Source of the DNA: DATMRS01 sp035566015
Lineage (GTDB): Bacteria > Pseudomonadota > Alphaproteobacteria > Sphingomonadales > Sphingomonadaceae
Assembly (NCBI GenBank): GCA_035566015.1
Contig: DATMRS010000020.1
Span: 372,001-436,000 of the forward strand
DNA: 64,000 nt
Reading direction: 5' to 3'
The notes under the pieces were generated by a model. That model saw nothing but the letters and a program-made list of their open reading frames with translations. It was not told where the DNA came from and searched no databases. The position numbers and the translations under genes were made by a program. This document shows, in pieces, positions 45,151 to 55,510 of the stretch; the first letter of the stretch is position 1, and each line of letters begins with the position of its first letter.

Positions 45151-48100
45151 TCAGCGCAACGCCACCGTCAGCGGCGCGTTGGGCGCTTCGCCCCTTATAT
45201 CAGGCGAATAGAGCGCCTCGACCCGCGTCGGCGGAAGCTGGAGACGGCCCGATCCGTTGAGACGCACCGCATATTCGACGGTGAAGCGCCCGCGCGGCAC
45301 CCAGGCGAAATAGCCGCGCCACGCATCCTGCCCGCGCTCGACATAAGAGGGTTGCGCGCCCTCCCCGCCTGACGCCTGCGCCGCGAGGATTTGCGACTGG
45401 CCGCCGAGATCGCCGACGATCGTCGCGCCCGCCGGAATCGGATCGTTCACCACCACCCAGTTGCGCCCCGCCGACGCCTCGACGGTGATCCGCACTTTCA
45501 GCACGTCGCCGCGCGTCAGCCGCCCCTTCACCCGCTGCTGAAGCGGGGTGACGCTGCGCGTGATCCGATAGCCCGCGAAGAGCGGCTTGGTCAGCGGCAC
45601 CGCCGCACGCACCGCCACCTCCGCCCACGGGCCGGCGCCGCCGCTCTGCGTCAGCGCGAGCGGTGTCTTTTGGGAGGGTAGCGTGAGACGGAGCAGCGCG
45701 GGCGTGTCGCCGATCGGCCAATGCTGGCGGCGTGTCACCCCGCCCAGCGTCGTCGTCGTCGTCCCCGCCACCGCGCCCGCCGGGTAGAGGGCGGCAAAGC
45801 GCTTTGCGGCGATCACGCCCCAGGCATTGGCGGGGGGCGTGTCCCAATGGCCATGCCGCTGGCGGAGCGATGCGCCCACCATCATGCGCGGCGCTTCCTC
45901 CTGCCAGCCGGGCCGCCCGAGAATGGCGATCAGCGCCTTCAACACACTTTCATCGCCGCTCGCCATCATCCACCAGGGCGCGGCGGCCGCATCGGCGAGA
46001 TCGAGCCGCGAGCCTTCATAGACCAGCCGGCCGCGAAGCGCCGTCTCGGCCGCCTGCGCCAGCGCCGGGTTCGCCCCGCGCACGGCCCGCGTCGCGACCA
46101 GCCAGTCGGCGAGCAATCCCGTGGGCATATCGGCGGGCGCGAGGCCGATCTGGCCGAGCATCGCCGGCGTCGCCGCCCCGTTGCGCGCGAGCGCGGCGAA
46201 CGCGGCGAGTCGCTGGAAACGCGGATCGCCGCTCGCCGCATTCTCGCGCTGGAGGCGGCCGTCGACCACCGCCTTCATCGCCTCGATCATCCGCGCGCGC
46301 GGCCCCTCGGGCAACGCGAAGCCCGCCTCGGCGGTCATCGACAGGACATAGGCGGTGAGCGCCTCGCTGCCCTCCAGCGTGCTCGACGGGAAGTAGCGGA
46401 GCAGCCCCTCGCGATCGAGATAAGCGGGCAGGTCGGCGGCAAGCCGGCTCCACGCCGCCGCGTCGCCCGCCACCACCGCCTTGGACAGGCGCTGCTCGAA
46501 ACAGGCATAGGGATAATCGGCCATATAGGCGCGCACCCCGTCGAGCGGCGGGGCGAGGGTGGAGGACAGCCGCACCTCGACGCCGCCCCGGCCGGGCAAG
46601 GCGCCCACGGGCGGCGTCAGCGTCACCGAGGAAGCGGGGCCGACGCGCAGCAGCGTCGCCGCCCAGGTCGTCACCGGAACGGCGGGCACGATCGTCTGAT
46701 CGACCGTCAACTGATCGGCGGCGCGCCCATCGGCGGCGCGGGCATGGACCGTCCAGGCGAGGCTGCCGATCCCGGCGGGCGCGGGCATGTGCCACGTGAT
46801 CGGCACCGCGCCGCCCGCCGGGATCGTGACGGTCAGCGCCGGACCGGTCGCGACGCGGGGCTTCACGTCCACGCTGGCCGTCACCTTCATCGGCCGATCC
46901 GATCCGTTGCGCAGCGTGAAGCTGGCGCCATAAAGGTCGCCCGCGCGGACAGTGGGCGGCAGGCCCGAATATAGGGTGAGGTCCTGCGTCGTCCGCACGC
47001 TCGTCTCCCCGGTGCCGAAACGGTCGGCCCCGGCGGTGGCGATCGCGACAAGGCGGAAGGCGGAGAGCGAATCCGACAAGGGCACCGCGATCCGCGCGCG
47101 CCCCTGGGCATCGAGCTTCACCCGCCCGCGCCACAGCAGGACGGGGCGGAAATCGGCGCGGTTGAGCGCGGAAAGATCGCCGCCGCCACCGCCGCCCGAG
47201 GCGACCGCCTTGCGGCCATAATGGCGCTTGCCGACCACCTGCGTCTGCGCGGTGGCGGTGAGGACCGAAAGCGGCCGTTCGCCCATCATCGCGTCGAGCA
47301 CCTGCCAGCTTGGATTGGGGGCGAGTTGCAACAGCGCCTCATCCACCGCGGCGAAGGCGATTTCGGCCGAAGGCGGCGGCTTGCCCGAGGGATCGCGCAC
47401 CTGCACCGACACCTCCGCCGTCTCGCGCACGCGATATTTCGTCTTGTCGGCCTTCACATCGACCGCGAGCCGGTGCGTTTCCCAGCCGACCGTGATTTTG
47501 GCGATGCCGAGGCGGTAGCTGGGCTTGGCCAGATCGACGAGCGCGGTCGGCCGCGCGCCGTCGCCCCCGCCGAAGAAAGGCAGGTGCCAGCGCCGCGCGA
47601 AATCGGCGAGCCACAGCCGCCAGCCCGAGACACGCCCGCGCACCGCAAGCACCGAGACATAGACGTTGGGTGCATAGGCCCCTTCGAGCGGCACCTCGAC
47701 CACCGCATTCTTGCCCGACAGATGGGTGACGAAGCTCTTGAGCACGCCCTCGCGCTCCACGGTGACGAGCGCGGTCGCCTCGCGGAAGGGCATGCGGACC
47801 TGGAGCCGCGCGGTATCGCCGGCCTTGTAGGTGCGCTGTTCGGGCACGACATCCATCCGGTCGCCATTGTCGCCGCCGAACCACCAATCCTCATCGCCCG
47901 CGACCCAGATCGATCGCACCGCGCGGCTGATATTGCCGGCATCGTCGCTGGCCGAGGCGACGGCGTACAATTCGCCCGACGTCCCCGGCTCGATCCGGCA
48001 TTCGGCAAGGCCCTGCGCGTCGGTGCTGGTGACGCAGTTGGAGGCGAGCTTCGTCGTGCGCGCATTATTGTCATAGGCGTAGAAGCCGCCGATCAGCCGC

Positions 48101-50907
48101 CGCCGGGCCGACAATATCTCGCGGCTGTAGAGCGATATCGCGACGCGCTTGCCCTTCACCGGCCGGCCGTCGAGATCGAGGACGACCATCTTCAAACGCA
48201 GATCGTCCGCCTTCATCATCCAGCCGTCGGTCTTGAGGCCGACGCGGATCGCGGCGGGATGGATTGGGATGCGGCTCGACGCGGTCAGCACCTCGCCGTT
48301 CGCGTCCTGATAATCCATCTCCACCGTCATCGTCGTCGGCCGGTCGATCGTCGCGGGGATGGCGATGCTGGTGTGCGCCGCGCCTTCGGCATCCAGCATA
48401 AGCGGTATGGTCTGCGCGGCGGGCGTCGGCGTGCCGATCTCCTCGCCGTCGCCGTCGAGCGGGCGGACGCCCTCGATTATGTCCTTGCCACCGAAGCTCC
48501 ACCCGTCCCAGCCCTTGGGTGTCGCAAAATCGGGATCGAATGCCGCGCGGACGCTGACCGGCAGGCCCGAGGCGCCGCCCCCCGACAGATAGCCTGCGTA
48601 GAGCGCGAGCGGCACGGTGCGCGCATGGACCACCGGCGCGCGCGGCCCGGTGATCGACGCGCGCATCGTCGGCAGACGATATTCCTCCAGCCGCAGCGTC
48701 TGGCTGGTGAAGACGGTGTCGTCGCCGAAGAGGAAGGAGAGCGCATAATCACCCTCCGGCGCGCCCTTTGGCGCCGTCCAGCGCGTCTCGCCGATGCCGT
48801 CGGCGCCGATCGTCACCGGCAGATCGAAATGCGTGTCCGATCCGCGATGGCTGAGGCGCAGGATGCCCTTCTTCGCGCCGGTGAAGGCGAAGCCCTTCGC
48901 CACCGGGCGGCGGACGATATGCTTCATGTTCACTGTCTCGCCCGCGCGGAGCAGCGCGCGATCGAAGACGGTGTGGAAGATGTCGCCCGCGTCGCCATAG
49001 CCATAGGGCAGATCGAAATCGTAGGGGCGAATGCCCTCGCCCCAACCGGTCATCGTGAAGCTGAAATCATCGCCCTTGCGCGCCGACACCATCAGCGGAT
49101 GGGGCGAATTTTCGTCGCAGCTTCCATAAGTCTCGGGTTCGGTCAGCGATCCGTTGATCCGCAGCCGGCCGACCGCGTCGGCGCGGCCCGCCGCGAAGCT
49201 CTTGCCGGTGCAACTGTCGGTGACGCGGATGTCCGCACCGGGCACGGGCTTGCCGCTGTCGAGCGCCGTCACCCAGACGAGCGAGGAGGAGCGGCCCCAT
49301 TCGAAATGCACCGCCATGTTAGTGACGAGCGCGGCGGCCGTCACATAGCGCGTCGCCGGGCGGCCGAGCAGCGCACGGCCGAGCACCGGGCTGGCCAGCT
49401 CGACCACGTAAAAGCCGGGCTTGCCGAGGGGGATGCCCACCACCTCGAACTGCTTGCCCTTGCCGGGCAACGCTACGTTCAGCGGCTTGGCATCGGCCTT
49501 GGCGAGCAGCGGCGTCGCGCCGGTATAATTGACGGTGCGCCTGGCCTTGCCTTCCCCCTCCTCGCGGAAATCACTCTTATTGGCCTTGTCGACGCGGCGC
49601 AGCCACGCCGCGATCGCGCCGTCCTCGCCCTTCATGCGCGCGAGCTTGCCGTCGACGCCTGCCAGCATCCGGCCGCCCAGCGCCGGCTCGACATGGCGGA
49701 CGGTGACGGGCAGGACGCCGCCCTCGCCCGCCTCCAATATGCCGAAGGGCGCGGCGAACTTCACCAGCGGCGGCGCGACGTCGAATCGTATGTCGAGCGG
49801 GAAGCGCTGCGCATTGGCGAGCGGGCGGCCGCTGTCGTCGACCACGCGATCGGGCAGGCGCACGCTGCCCGCCATCCCCTCGGGCAGCGGCGCCTTGAAG
49901 GTGACGTCGGTGACGGTCGCCACCTTGCGCGCGGCATCATCGCCGAAGGTCGGCGCGATATCGCGGCCGCTGGCGAGGTGGAGGCGGATCGCCTTCGCCG
50001 TCGCGATCGGGATCGGCGCGGTGAAGCGCAGCCGCGCGTCCTGCACCGGGTTGCAGCCCGCATTCGGATTGACGCGCGGGCATTCGAAGCGCGCCTCGAA
50101 CGCCTTGCGCACGGTGAAGTCGAACCGCTGGTCCTTGCCCGCCTTGCGCCCGCCCGGCCCGCTGATCCCCGCGCCCCAGACGAGCGCCATGTCATGCCCC
50201 GGCGGCAGCGGCCGGCGGCATTTGAGCGCGATCATCGTCCGCGTCGCGGCCTGGCGATCGGCGGCGGAGGCGGGCAGATTGTCGGGCAGGCCCGCCTCGC
50301 GCAGGAAGCTCGACACCTCGTAGCGATCCGGCCCCATCGCGGCGAGCAGCTTTGCAGGGAGATCGGGGGCGAGCAGATCGACCGCGATCTTCTCGCCGAT
50401 GCCGTCCACCGCGCAATAGGCATTGGCGGCGACCGAGGCGCGATCGGGCACGACGTTCGCCGCGACGAGGAAGACCTGATCCTCCTCGACATCGCCGCCA
50501 TAGCGCGACGGCAGCACCGCGCGCGCCTCCGGCCCGCCGGTGTCGATCGGAAAGCGCCGCTGGCCGCCGACCGTCGCGCCGCGCAAGCTGGTCAGCTTGT
50601 CCTTCAGATCGAAGGTGCAGGCGAGGCCGCCGGGCAGCGGGCGGGTAAATTCATAGACCCAGCTTTTCTGGTCGATCCAGCGGCCCTCGCCGCCCACCGG
50701 GCAGCGCACCGCGAAGGGCGAAGCCGCGCGCGGATCGCCGAGCGGCACCATCGGCTCCGAAAAGCGCACGGTGAAACGCTCGACCGCCGCGCCCTGCCCC
50801 GCGCCGCCGGGGAGCGCGGTGACGACGGTGGGGCGCGTATCGCTGGACGCCGCGGCGGAACCGAGCGCGAGCAGCGGGATCAGCCATTGCGCCTTCCATC
50901 GCCGCAC
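45151..50907 (-). CDS. bacterial alpha-2-macroglobulin
   Basis: A 1918-residue periplasmic protease trap. The start is a GTG after GGGGAG, with a cleavable signal peptide (MRRWKAQWLIPLLALGSAAA) and no lipobox, so it is probably soluble. Repeated macroglobulin domains precede the thioester motif CFEQ (C1469), which is intact, so covalent trapping is expected. The family protects cells against host or rival proteases and is usually paired with PBP1C, as here. Codon use is the same as that of the neighbours. Confidence 0.93.
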   Translation of the reverse strand: MRRWKAQWLIPLLALGSAAASSDTRPTVVTALPGGAGQGAAVERFTVRFSEPMVPLGDPRAASPFAVRCPVGGEGRWIDQKSWVYEFTRPLPGGLACTFDLKDKLTSLRGATVGGQRRFPIDTGGPEARAVLPSRYGGDVEEDQVFLVAANVVPDRASVAANAYCAVDGIGEKIAVDLLAPDLPAKLLAAMGPDRYEVSSFLREAGLPDNLPASAADRQAATRTMIALKCRRPLPPGHDMALVWGAGISGPGGRKAGKDQRFDFTVRKAFEARFECPRVNPNAGCNPVQDARLRFTAPIPIATAKAIRLHLASGRDIAPTFGDDAARKVATVTDVTFKAPLPEGMAGSVRLPDRVVDDSGRPLANAQRFPLDIRFDVAPPLVKFAAPFGILEAGEGGVLPVTVRHVEPALGGRMLAGVDGKLARMKGEDGAIAAWLRRVDKANKSDFREEGEGKARRTVNYTGATPLLAKADAKPLNVALPGKGKQFEVVGIPLGKPGFYVVELASPVLGRALLGRPATRYVTAAALVTNMAVHFEWGRSSSLVWVTALDSGKPVPGADIRVTDSCTGKSFAAGRADAVGRLRINGSLTEPETYGSCDENSPHPLMVSARKGDDFSFTMTGWGEGIRPYDFDLPYGYGDAGDIFHTVFDRALLRAGETVNMKHIVRRPVAKGFAFTGAKKGILRLSHRGSDTHFDLPVTIGADGIGETRWTAPKGAPEGDYALSFLFGDDTVFTSQTLRLEEYRLPTMRASITGPRAPVVHARTVPLALYAGYLSGGGASGLPVSVRAAFDPDFATPKGWDGWSFGGKDIIEGVRPLDGDGEEIGTPTPAAQTIPLMLDAEGAAHTSIAIPATIDRPTTMTVEMDYQDANGEVLTASSRIPIHPAAIRVGLKTDGWMMKADDLRLKMVVLDLDGRPVKGKRVAISLYSREILSARRRLIGGFYAYDNNARTTKLASNCVTSTDAQGLAECRIEPGTSGELYAVASASDDAGNISRAVRSIWVAGDEDWWFGGDNGDRMDVVPEQRTYKAGDTARLQVRMPFREATALVTVEREGVLKSFVTHLSGKNAVVEVPLEGAYAPNVYVSVLAVRGRVSGWRLWLADFARRWHLPFFGGGDGARPTALVDLAKPSYRLGIAKITVGWETHRLAVDVKADKTKYRVRETAEVSVQVRDPSGKPPPSAEIAFAAVDEALLQLAPNPSWQVLDAMMGERPLSVLTATAQTQVVGKRHYGRKAVASGGGGGGDLSALNRADFRPVLLWRGRVKLDAQGRARIAVPLSDSLSAFRLVAIATAGADRFGTGETSVRTTQDLTLYSGLPPTVRAGDLYGASFTLRNGSDRPMKVTASVDVKPRVATGPALTVTIPAGGAVPITWHMPAPAGIGSLAWTVHARAADGRAADQLTVDQTIVPAVPVTTWAATLLRVGPASSVTLTPPVGALPGRGGVEVRLSSTLAPPLDGVRAYMADYPYACFEQRLSKAVVAGDAAAWSRLAADLPAYLDREGLLRYFPSSTLEGSEALTAYVLSMTAEAGFALPEGPRARMIEAMKAVVDGRLQRENAASGDPRFQRLAAFAALARNGAATPAMLGQIGLAPADMPTGLLADWLVATRAVRGANPALAQAAETALRGRLVYEGSRLDLADAAAAPWWMMASGDESVLKALIAILGRPGWQEEAPRMMVGASLRQRHGHWDTPPANAWGVIAAKRFAALYPAGAVAGTTTTTLGGVTRRQHWPIGDTPALLRLTLPSQKTPLALTQSGGAGPWAEVAVRAAVPLTKPLFAGYRITRSVTPLQQRVKGRLTRGDVLKVRITVEASAGRNWVVVNDPIPAGATIVGDLGGQSQILAAQASGGEGAQPSYVERGQDAWRGYFAWVPRGRFTVEYAVRLNGSGRLQLPPTRVEALYSPDIRGEAPNAPLTVALR

Positions 50908-51008
50908 GATCGTCTCCCCACTGTCGATGGGGCACAGTGCCGGCTAAGCGCCTATAAATCCAGTGCCAAGCGGTATTCCGCCGGCAGCCCCTCCTGCGGG
51001 TGGGCGGA

Positions 51009-53492
51009 TTACACGTCGAGATTGGCGACGTTCAGCGCATTCTCCTGAATGAATTCGCGGCGCGGCTCGACGACGTCACCCATCAGGCGGGTGAAGATCT
51101 CGTCGGCGACATCGGCCTGCGCCACCTCGACGCGGAGCATCGCGCGGTTCGCCGGATCGAGCGTCGTTTCCCACAATTGCTCGGCATTCATCTCGCCCAG
51201 CCCCTTGTAACGGGCGATGGAGAGGCCCTTGCGGCCGGCGGCGAAAATCGCCTCCAGCAGCTCCGACGGGCGATGGACGGCGCGGCCCTGCGGCTCGACA
51301 GGGATATCGTCCTCCTCCTCGCCCTCGGCGGCCCGCTCGGCGGCCTTGAGCGTGACGAGGCGCGAGGCGCGCGCATAAGTTTCGGCCTGCTCGGCGGCGA
51401 GGACATGCAGCTTGCGCGCCTCGGCGGAGGTGACGAAGGCGGCGTCGATCAGGTGGTGATCGGCGACGCCGCGCCACAGGCGGCGGAAATGATAGCCGCC
51501 CTCCTCGGCCGTCTCGCTGGTCCACGCCGCCTCGGGATCGGCCTGCGCCAGCCATTGCGCGACGCGCGCGCCCGCCACCGCGCGCCCGGCGGCGTCGAGC
51601 GCGGGATCGAGCGCGCCGGTCAGCGCCATCGCCTCGACCACGCCGGCGTCGTAGCGGCGCGGCGCATAGGCCATCAGCGTGCGCATCCGCCGCGCATGAT
51701 CGATCAATGTGCGCAGATCGTCGCCCGCGCGCGCACCGCCCACCGTATCGAGCCGCATCGTGCCGACACCGGCGTCGACCAGATACTGGTCGAGCGCGCC
51801 ATCATCCTTCAGATAGACTTCCGAACGGCCCTTGGTGACTTTGTAGAGCGGCGGCTGGGCGATGTAGAGGTGCCCGCGCTCGATGATCTCGGGCATCTGC
51901 CGATAGAAGAAGGTCAGCAGCAGCGTGCGGATGTGCGCGCCGTCGACGTCGGCGTCGGTCATGATGACGATCTTGTGGTAACGCAGCTTGTCGATATTGA
52001 AATCGTCGCGGCCGATGCCGGTGCCCATCGCCTGGATGAGGGTGCCGACTTCCTTCGACGACAGCATACGGTCGAAGCGCGCCCGCTCGACATTCAGGAT
52101 CTTGCCCTTGAGCGGCAGGATCGCCTGATAATGGCGGTCGCGCCCCTGCTTGGCCGATCCGCCGGCCGAATCGCCCTCGACCAGAAACAGCTCGGATTTG
52201 GCGGGATCGCGCTCCTGACAGTCGGCGAGCTTGCCGGGCAGCGAGGCGATGTCCATCACGCCCTTGCGCCGCGTCAGCTCGCGCGCCTTGCGCGCCGCCT
52301 CGCGCGCGGCGGCGGCGTCGATGATCTTCTGGACGATCGTGCGCGCATGGCCGGGATTCTCCTCCAGCCATTCGGCCAGCTTGTCCGCCATCAGGCTTTC
52401 GAGCGGCTGGCGCACCTCGGACGAGACGAGCTTGTCCTTGGTCTGCGAGCTGAACTTGGGATCGGGCAGTTTCACCGAGACGATCGCCGTCAGCCCCTCG
52501 CGCATGTCGTCGCCGGTCAGGCTGACCTTCTCCTTCTTCAGGAGGCCCGATTTGTCGGCATAATTGTTGAGCGTGCGGGTGAGCGCGGCGCGGAAGGCGG
52601 CCATGTGCGTGCCGCCGTCACGCTGCGGGATATTATTCGTGAAGGCGATGACCTGCTCATAATAGCTGTCATTCCATTCGAGCGCGACGTCGATGCCCAC
52701 CTCGTCGCGCTGGCCGGTGATGGCGATCGGATCGGGCATCAGCGGCGTCTTGGCGCGGTCGAGATATTTGACGAAGGCGGCGATCCCGCCCTCATAATAA
52801 AGCTCCACCTCACGCTTTTCGGCGTGGCGCGCGTCGATCAGGAACAGGCGCACCCCCGAATTGAGGAAAGCCAGCTCGCGATAGCGATATTCGAGCTTGT
52901 CGAAATCGAACTCGGTCGTCTTGAACGTCTCCGCGCTGGGCAGGAACGTCACCTTCGTGCCCTGCTTGCCGTTGGCGGGGCCGATCTCGCGCAGCGACTC
53001 CACGACATTGCCGTGGGAAAAGCGCATGAAATGCTCGCGCCCGTCGCGCCAGACGGTGAGGTCGAGCCGTTCGGACAGCGCGTTCACCACCGACACGCCG
53101 ACGCCGTGCAGCCCGCCCGACACCTTGTAGGCGTTGGAATCGCCCGCATTGTCGAACTTTCCGCCGGCGTGAAGCTGGGTCATGATGACTTCGGCCGCCG
53201 AGACGCCTTCTTCGGGGTGGATGCCGATCGGGATGCCGCGCCCATTATCCTCGACCGAGACGGAGCCGTCGGGATTGAGGGTGATGACGATCCGGTCGCA
53301 ATAGCCGGCCAGCGCCTCGTCGATCGCATTGTCCGACACTTCGAACACCATATGGTGCAGGCCCGAGCCGTCGTCGGTGTCGCCGATATACATGCCGGGC
53401 CGCTTGCGCACCGCATCGAGGCCCTTGAGGACCTTGATCGAAGCCGCGCCATATTCGCCGTTGGAGGAGGAGTTCGTCGTCTCTTGTGCCAT
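51009..53492 (-). CDS. gyrB: DNA gyrase subunit B
   Basis: An 827-residue ATPase subunit of gyrase. The N-terminal GHKL fold (VLKGLDAVRKRPGMYIGDTD, EVSDNAIDEALAGYCD, EDNGRGIPIGIHPE) and the toprim region (LVEGDSAGGSAKQGRDRHYQ) are clear. It introduces negative supercoils with GyrA, not in this window. An ATG at 53492 gives MAQETTN; an alternative six bases upstream cannot be excluded. It lies 49 bases after recF on the same strand. Confidence 0.97.
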   Translation of the reverse strand: MAQETTNSSSNGEYGAASIKVLKGLDAVRKRPGMYIGDTDDGSGLHHMVFEVSDNAIDEALAGYCDRIVITLNPDGSVSVEDNGRGIPIGIHPEEGVSAAEVIMTQLHAGGKFDNAGDSNAYKVSGGLHGVGVSVVNALSERLDLTVWRDGREHFMRFSHGNVVESLREIGPANGKQGTKVTFLPSAETFKTTEFDFDKLEYRYRELAFLNSGVRLFLIDARHAEKREVELYYEGGIAAFVKYLDRAKTPLMPDPIAITGQRDEVGIDVALEWNDSYYEQVIAFTNNIPQRDGGTHMAAFRAALTRTLNNYADKSGLLKKEKVSLTGDDMREGLTAIVSVKLPDPKFSSQTKDKLVSSEVRQPLESLMADKLAEWLEENPGHARTIVQKIIDAAAAREAARKARELTRRKGVMDIASLPGKLADCQERDPAKSELFLVEGDSAGGSAKQGRDRHYQAILPLKGKILNVERARFDRMLSSKEVGTLIQAMGTGIGRDDFNIDKLRYHKIVIMTDADVDGAHIRTLLLTFFYRQMPEIIERGHLYIAQPPLYKVTKGRSEVYLKDDGALDQYLVDAGVGTMRLDTVGGARAGDDLRTLIDHARRMRTLMAYAPRRYDAGVVEAMALTGALDPALDAAGRAVAGARVAQWLAQADPEAAWTSETAEEGGYHFRRLWRGVADHHLIDAAFVTSAEARKLHVLAAEQAETYARASRLVTLKAAERAAEGEEEDDIPVEPQGRAVHRPSELLEAIFAAGRKGLSIARYKGLGEMNAEQLWETTLDPANRAMLRVEVAQADVADEIFTRLMGDVVEPRREFIQENALNVANLDV

Positions 53493-53541
53493 GCCCATCA
53501 TATAGTGGCGCACGCGGCGTAAAGTCACCTTTTTGTTGCGT

Positions 53542-54615
53542 TCAGCGCGGTACGATCCGCCCCTCGCCGACACCGAGCCACGTCGCGTCGCCAAGCCCGG
53601 CGAAGAGCGCGGGTTCGGTGCCCGTCATCCACACCTGGCCGCCGCCCGTCGCCAGCCGTTCGAACAAGGCGGCACGGCGCAGCGGATCGAGATGCGCGGC
53701 CACCTCGTCGAGCAGGAGCAGCGGCGGCCGCCCGGTGCGCGCGGCGACCAGATCGGCATGGGCGAGGACGAGGCCAAGCAGCAAGGCCTTCTGCTCGCCC
53801 GTCGAGGCGCGCGCGGCGGGCTGGCGCTTGCCGAGATGGGTGACGGCGAGATCGGTGCGATGTGGCCCGGCGAGCGTGCGGCCGGCGGCGGCATCGCGCG
53901 CGCGGCCGGCACGAAGCTCCTCCGCCAGCGCCCCCTCGCCCTGTGCCTGCCAGCCTTCGAGGGCAAGTCCGGCGCGGGCGAACGGCCCCTCGGGCTGATC
54001 GGCGACCCGTTCCGCCAGCGCCGTCACGGTCCGCGCACGGGCGTCCGCCAGCGCCGCGCCATGTTCGGCCATCCCCGCCTCCAGCGCCGCCAGCCAGGCG
54101 GGATCGGCGCCGCCTTCCTCCGCCAGCAGACGGTTGCGCGCGCGCATCGCCGCTTCGTAGCGCGTGGCGTGGAGCGCATGGCCCGGTTCCAGCGCAAGGA
54201 CGAGGCGATCGAGGAAACGACGGCGGCCGCCCGCGCCCTCGACGAACAGCCGGTCCATCGCCGGGGTCAGCCACAGGATCGACAGCCATTCGGCGAGCGC
54301 GCCCGCCGGGGCGGACGCGCCGTTGATCCGCACCTGCCGCCGATCGGGCGCGGACGCGAGCGTGCCGGTGCCCAGATCCAGTTCGTCCGTCAGCCGCGCC
54401 GCCACCGCGAAGCCGCCCGGCCCGTCGCTGCGCGCCATATCCGACAGCGCCGCCTGCCGGAGCCCCCGCCCGGGCGCGAGCAGCGACAGCGCCTCCAATA
54501 TGTTGGTCTTGCCCGCGCCATTCTCCCCCGTCAGCACGACGAAGCCGGGAGCGGCCGCCAGCGTCGCTTGCGCATAGGAACGAAAATCGGTGAGCGCGAG
54601 GCGGAGGACGGCCAT
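53542..54615 (-). CDS. recF: DNA replication and repair protein RecF
   Basis: A 357-residue SMC-like ATPase. Walker A is GENGAGKTN (30-38), the signature ARASTGEQKALLLG and Walker B LLLLDEVAAHLD are present. RecF loads RecA at gaps with RecO and RecR. The ATG at 54615 gives the conserved MAVLRLALTDFRSY; an upstream extension is not expected. It precedes gyrB and probably shares its transcript. Confidence 0.95.
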   Translation of the reverse strand: MAVLRLALTDFRSYAQATLAAAPGFVVLTGENGAGKTNILEALSLLAPGRGLRQAALSDMARSDGPGGFAVAARLTDELDLGTGTLASAPDRRQVRINGASAPAGALAEWLSILWLTPAMDRLFVEGAGGRRRFLDRLVLALEPGHALHATRYEAAMRARNRLLAEEGGADPAWLAALEAGMAEHGAALADARARTVTALAERVADQPEGPFARAGLALEGWQAQGEGALAEELRAGRARDAAAGRTLAGPHRTDLAVTHLGKRQPAARASTGEQKALLLGLVLAHADLVAARTGRPPLLLLDEVAAHLDPLRRAALFERLATGGGQVWMTGTEPALFAGLGDATWLGVGEGRIVPR

Positions 54616-54746
54616 GCCGCCTCGTAGCGGCCCCGGCCGCCCGAGGGAAAGCAAAAGCCGCCGCCGTCCCCTCTTCCGCGCCGCCGCGATTCGTGGAAGA
54701 AAGCCGCCGCCGGACGAGGTCGTCCGGGACGGCCGGGGAGGCGAGA

Positions 54747-55454
54747 ATGATCCGTTATCTGGTAGCCGCGGCGCTGTTCGGCCTCGCCACGCAGGCGAGC
54801 GCGGGCACGCGCGCCATCTATGCGAGCGATGAGGGCGGCAAGCAGTTGACGATCGAGGTCGCCGACAATGGCGACGCGCGCATCTCCGACGGATCGCCGG
54901 GCGAATATGGGCTGATGCTGGGCGGCCATTTCTACATCGTCGGAACGCAGGACGGCGCGCTCAAGGTCGCCCGGATCGAGGATGTGGCGAGCGCGATCGA
55001 TCAGGTGATCCCGCCCGTGTTCAAGGGCATGCTGTCGGCCCCCGCCGCTACGCCCAAAGGCTTCCGCGCCGAGAAGAAGGGCGCGCGGGATGTCGCCGGC
55101 CAGCCGGGCACGGTCTATGCCGTCTATGGGCTGAACAGCGACAAGCCCGCAGAGGCGCAGGAATTCGTGATGAGCAGCGATCCGAAGCTGAAGCCGGTCG
55201 GCGCGGCGATGGAGCAGTTCATGAACGCCGCGGTGGTGCCCGCCGCCCCGCTGATCGGCAATGGCGCGGCCGAAATCGTCGCGCAGACGCACGCGATCTT
55301 CGCGCTGGGCACGCCGCTCGACGTCGGCCGCTTCAAGCTCACCAGCCTGGAAAGCGCCGACGTGCCGCCCGCGAAGCTCGCCTTGCCGGGCAAGCCGATC
55401 TCCACCGAGGAACTGGTGCGCGATATGAAGGCGGCGCAGCTTCCGCAACGCTGA
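54747..55454 (+). CDS. secreted protein of unknown function
   Basis: A 235-residue protein with a signal peptide (MIRYLVAAALFGLATQASA) ahead of a mixed alpha/beta body. It contains a beta-rich front (RAIYASDEGGKQLTIEVADN), then DVAGQPGTVYAVYGLNSDKP and a helical part. I do not recognise the family. A GGGGAGG run lies just before the ATG. It sits on the opposite strand between the ridA-like gene and recF and so interrupts the dnaN-recF-gyrB order. Confidence 0.65.
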   Translation: MIRYLVAAALFGLATQASAGTRAIYASDEGGKQLTIEVADNGDARISDGSPGEYGLMLGGHFYIVGTQDGALKVARIEDVASAIDQVIPPVFKGMLSAPAATPKGFRAEKKGARDVAGQPGTVYAVYGLNSDKPAEAQEFVMSSDPKLKPVGAAMEQFMNAAVVPAAPLIGNGAAEIVAQTHAIFALGTPLDVGRFKLTSLESADVPPAKLALPGKPISTEELVRDMKAAQLPQR

Positions 55455-55510
55455 GGCGAAGGCCCGAACGCGGGCCAACGCCTCGCTCAAAACACAAGGA
55501 GTCGCGTCCG

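Noticed and set aside
47221..51048. A 1275-codon open frame antisense to the alpha-2-macroglobulin gene
   Set aside because: It is a by-product of high GC content and strong third-position bias in the true gene. Its protein is arginine/histidine-rich, low-complexity and matches no family, while the minus strand encodes a full protein with signal peptide and thioester.
51000..53522. An 840-codon open frame antisense to gyrB
   Set aside because: Same GC-bias effect; the minus strand is an unmistakable GyrB.
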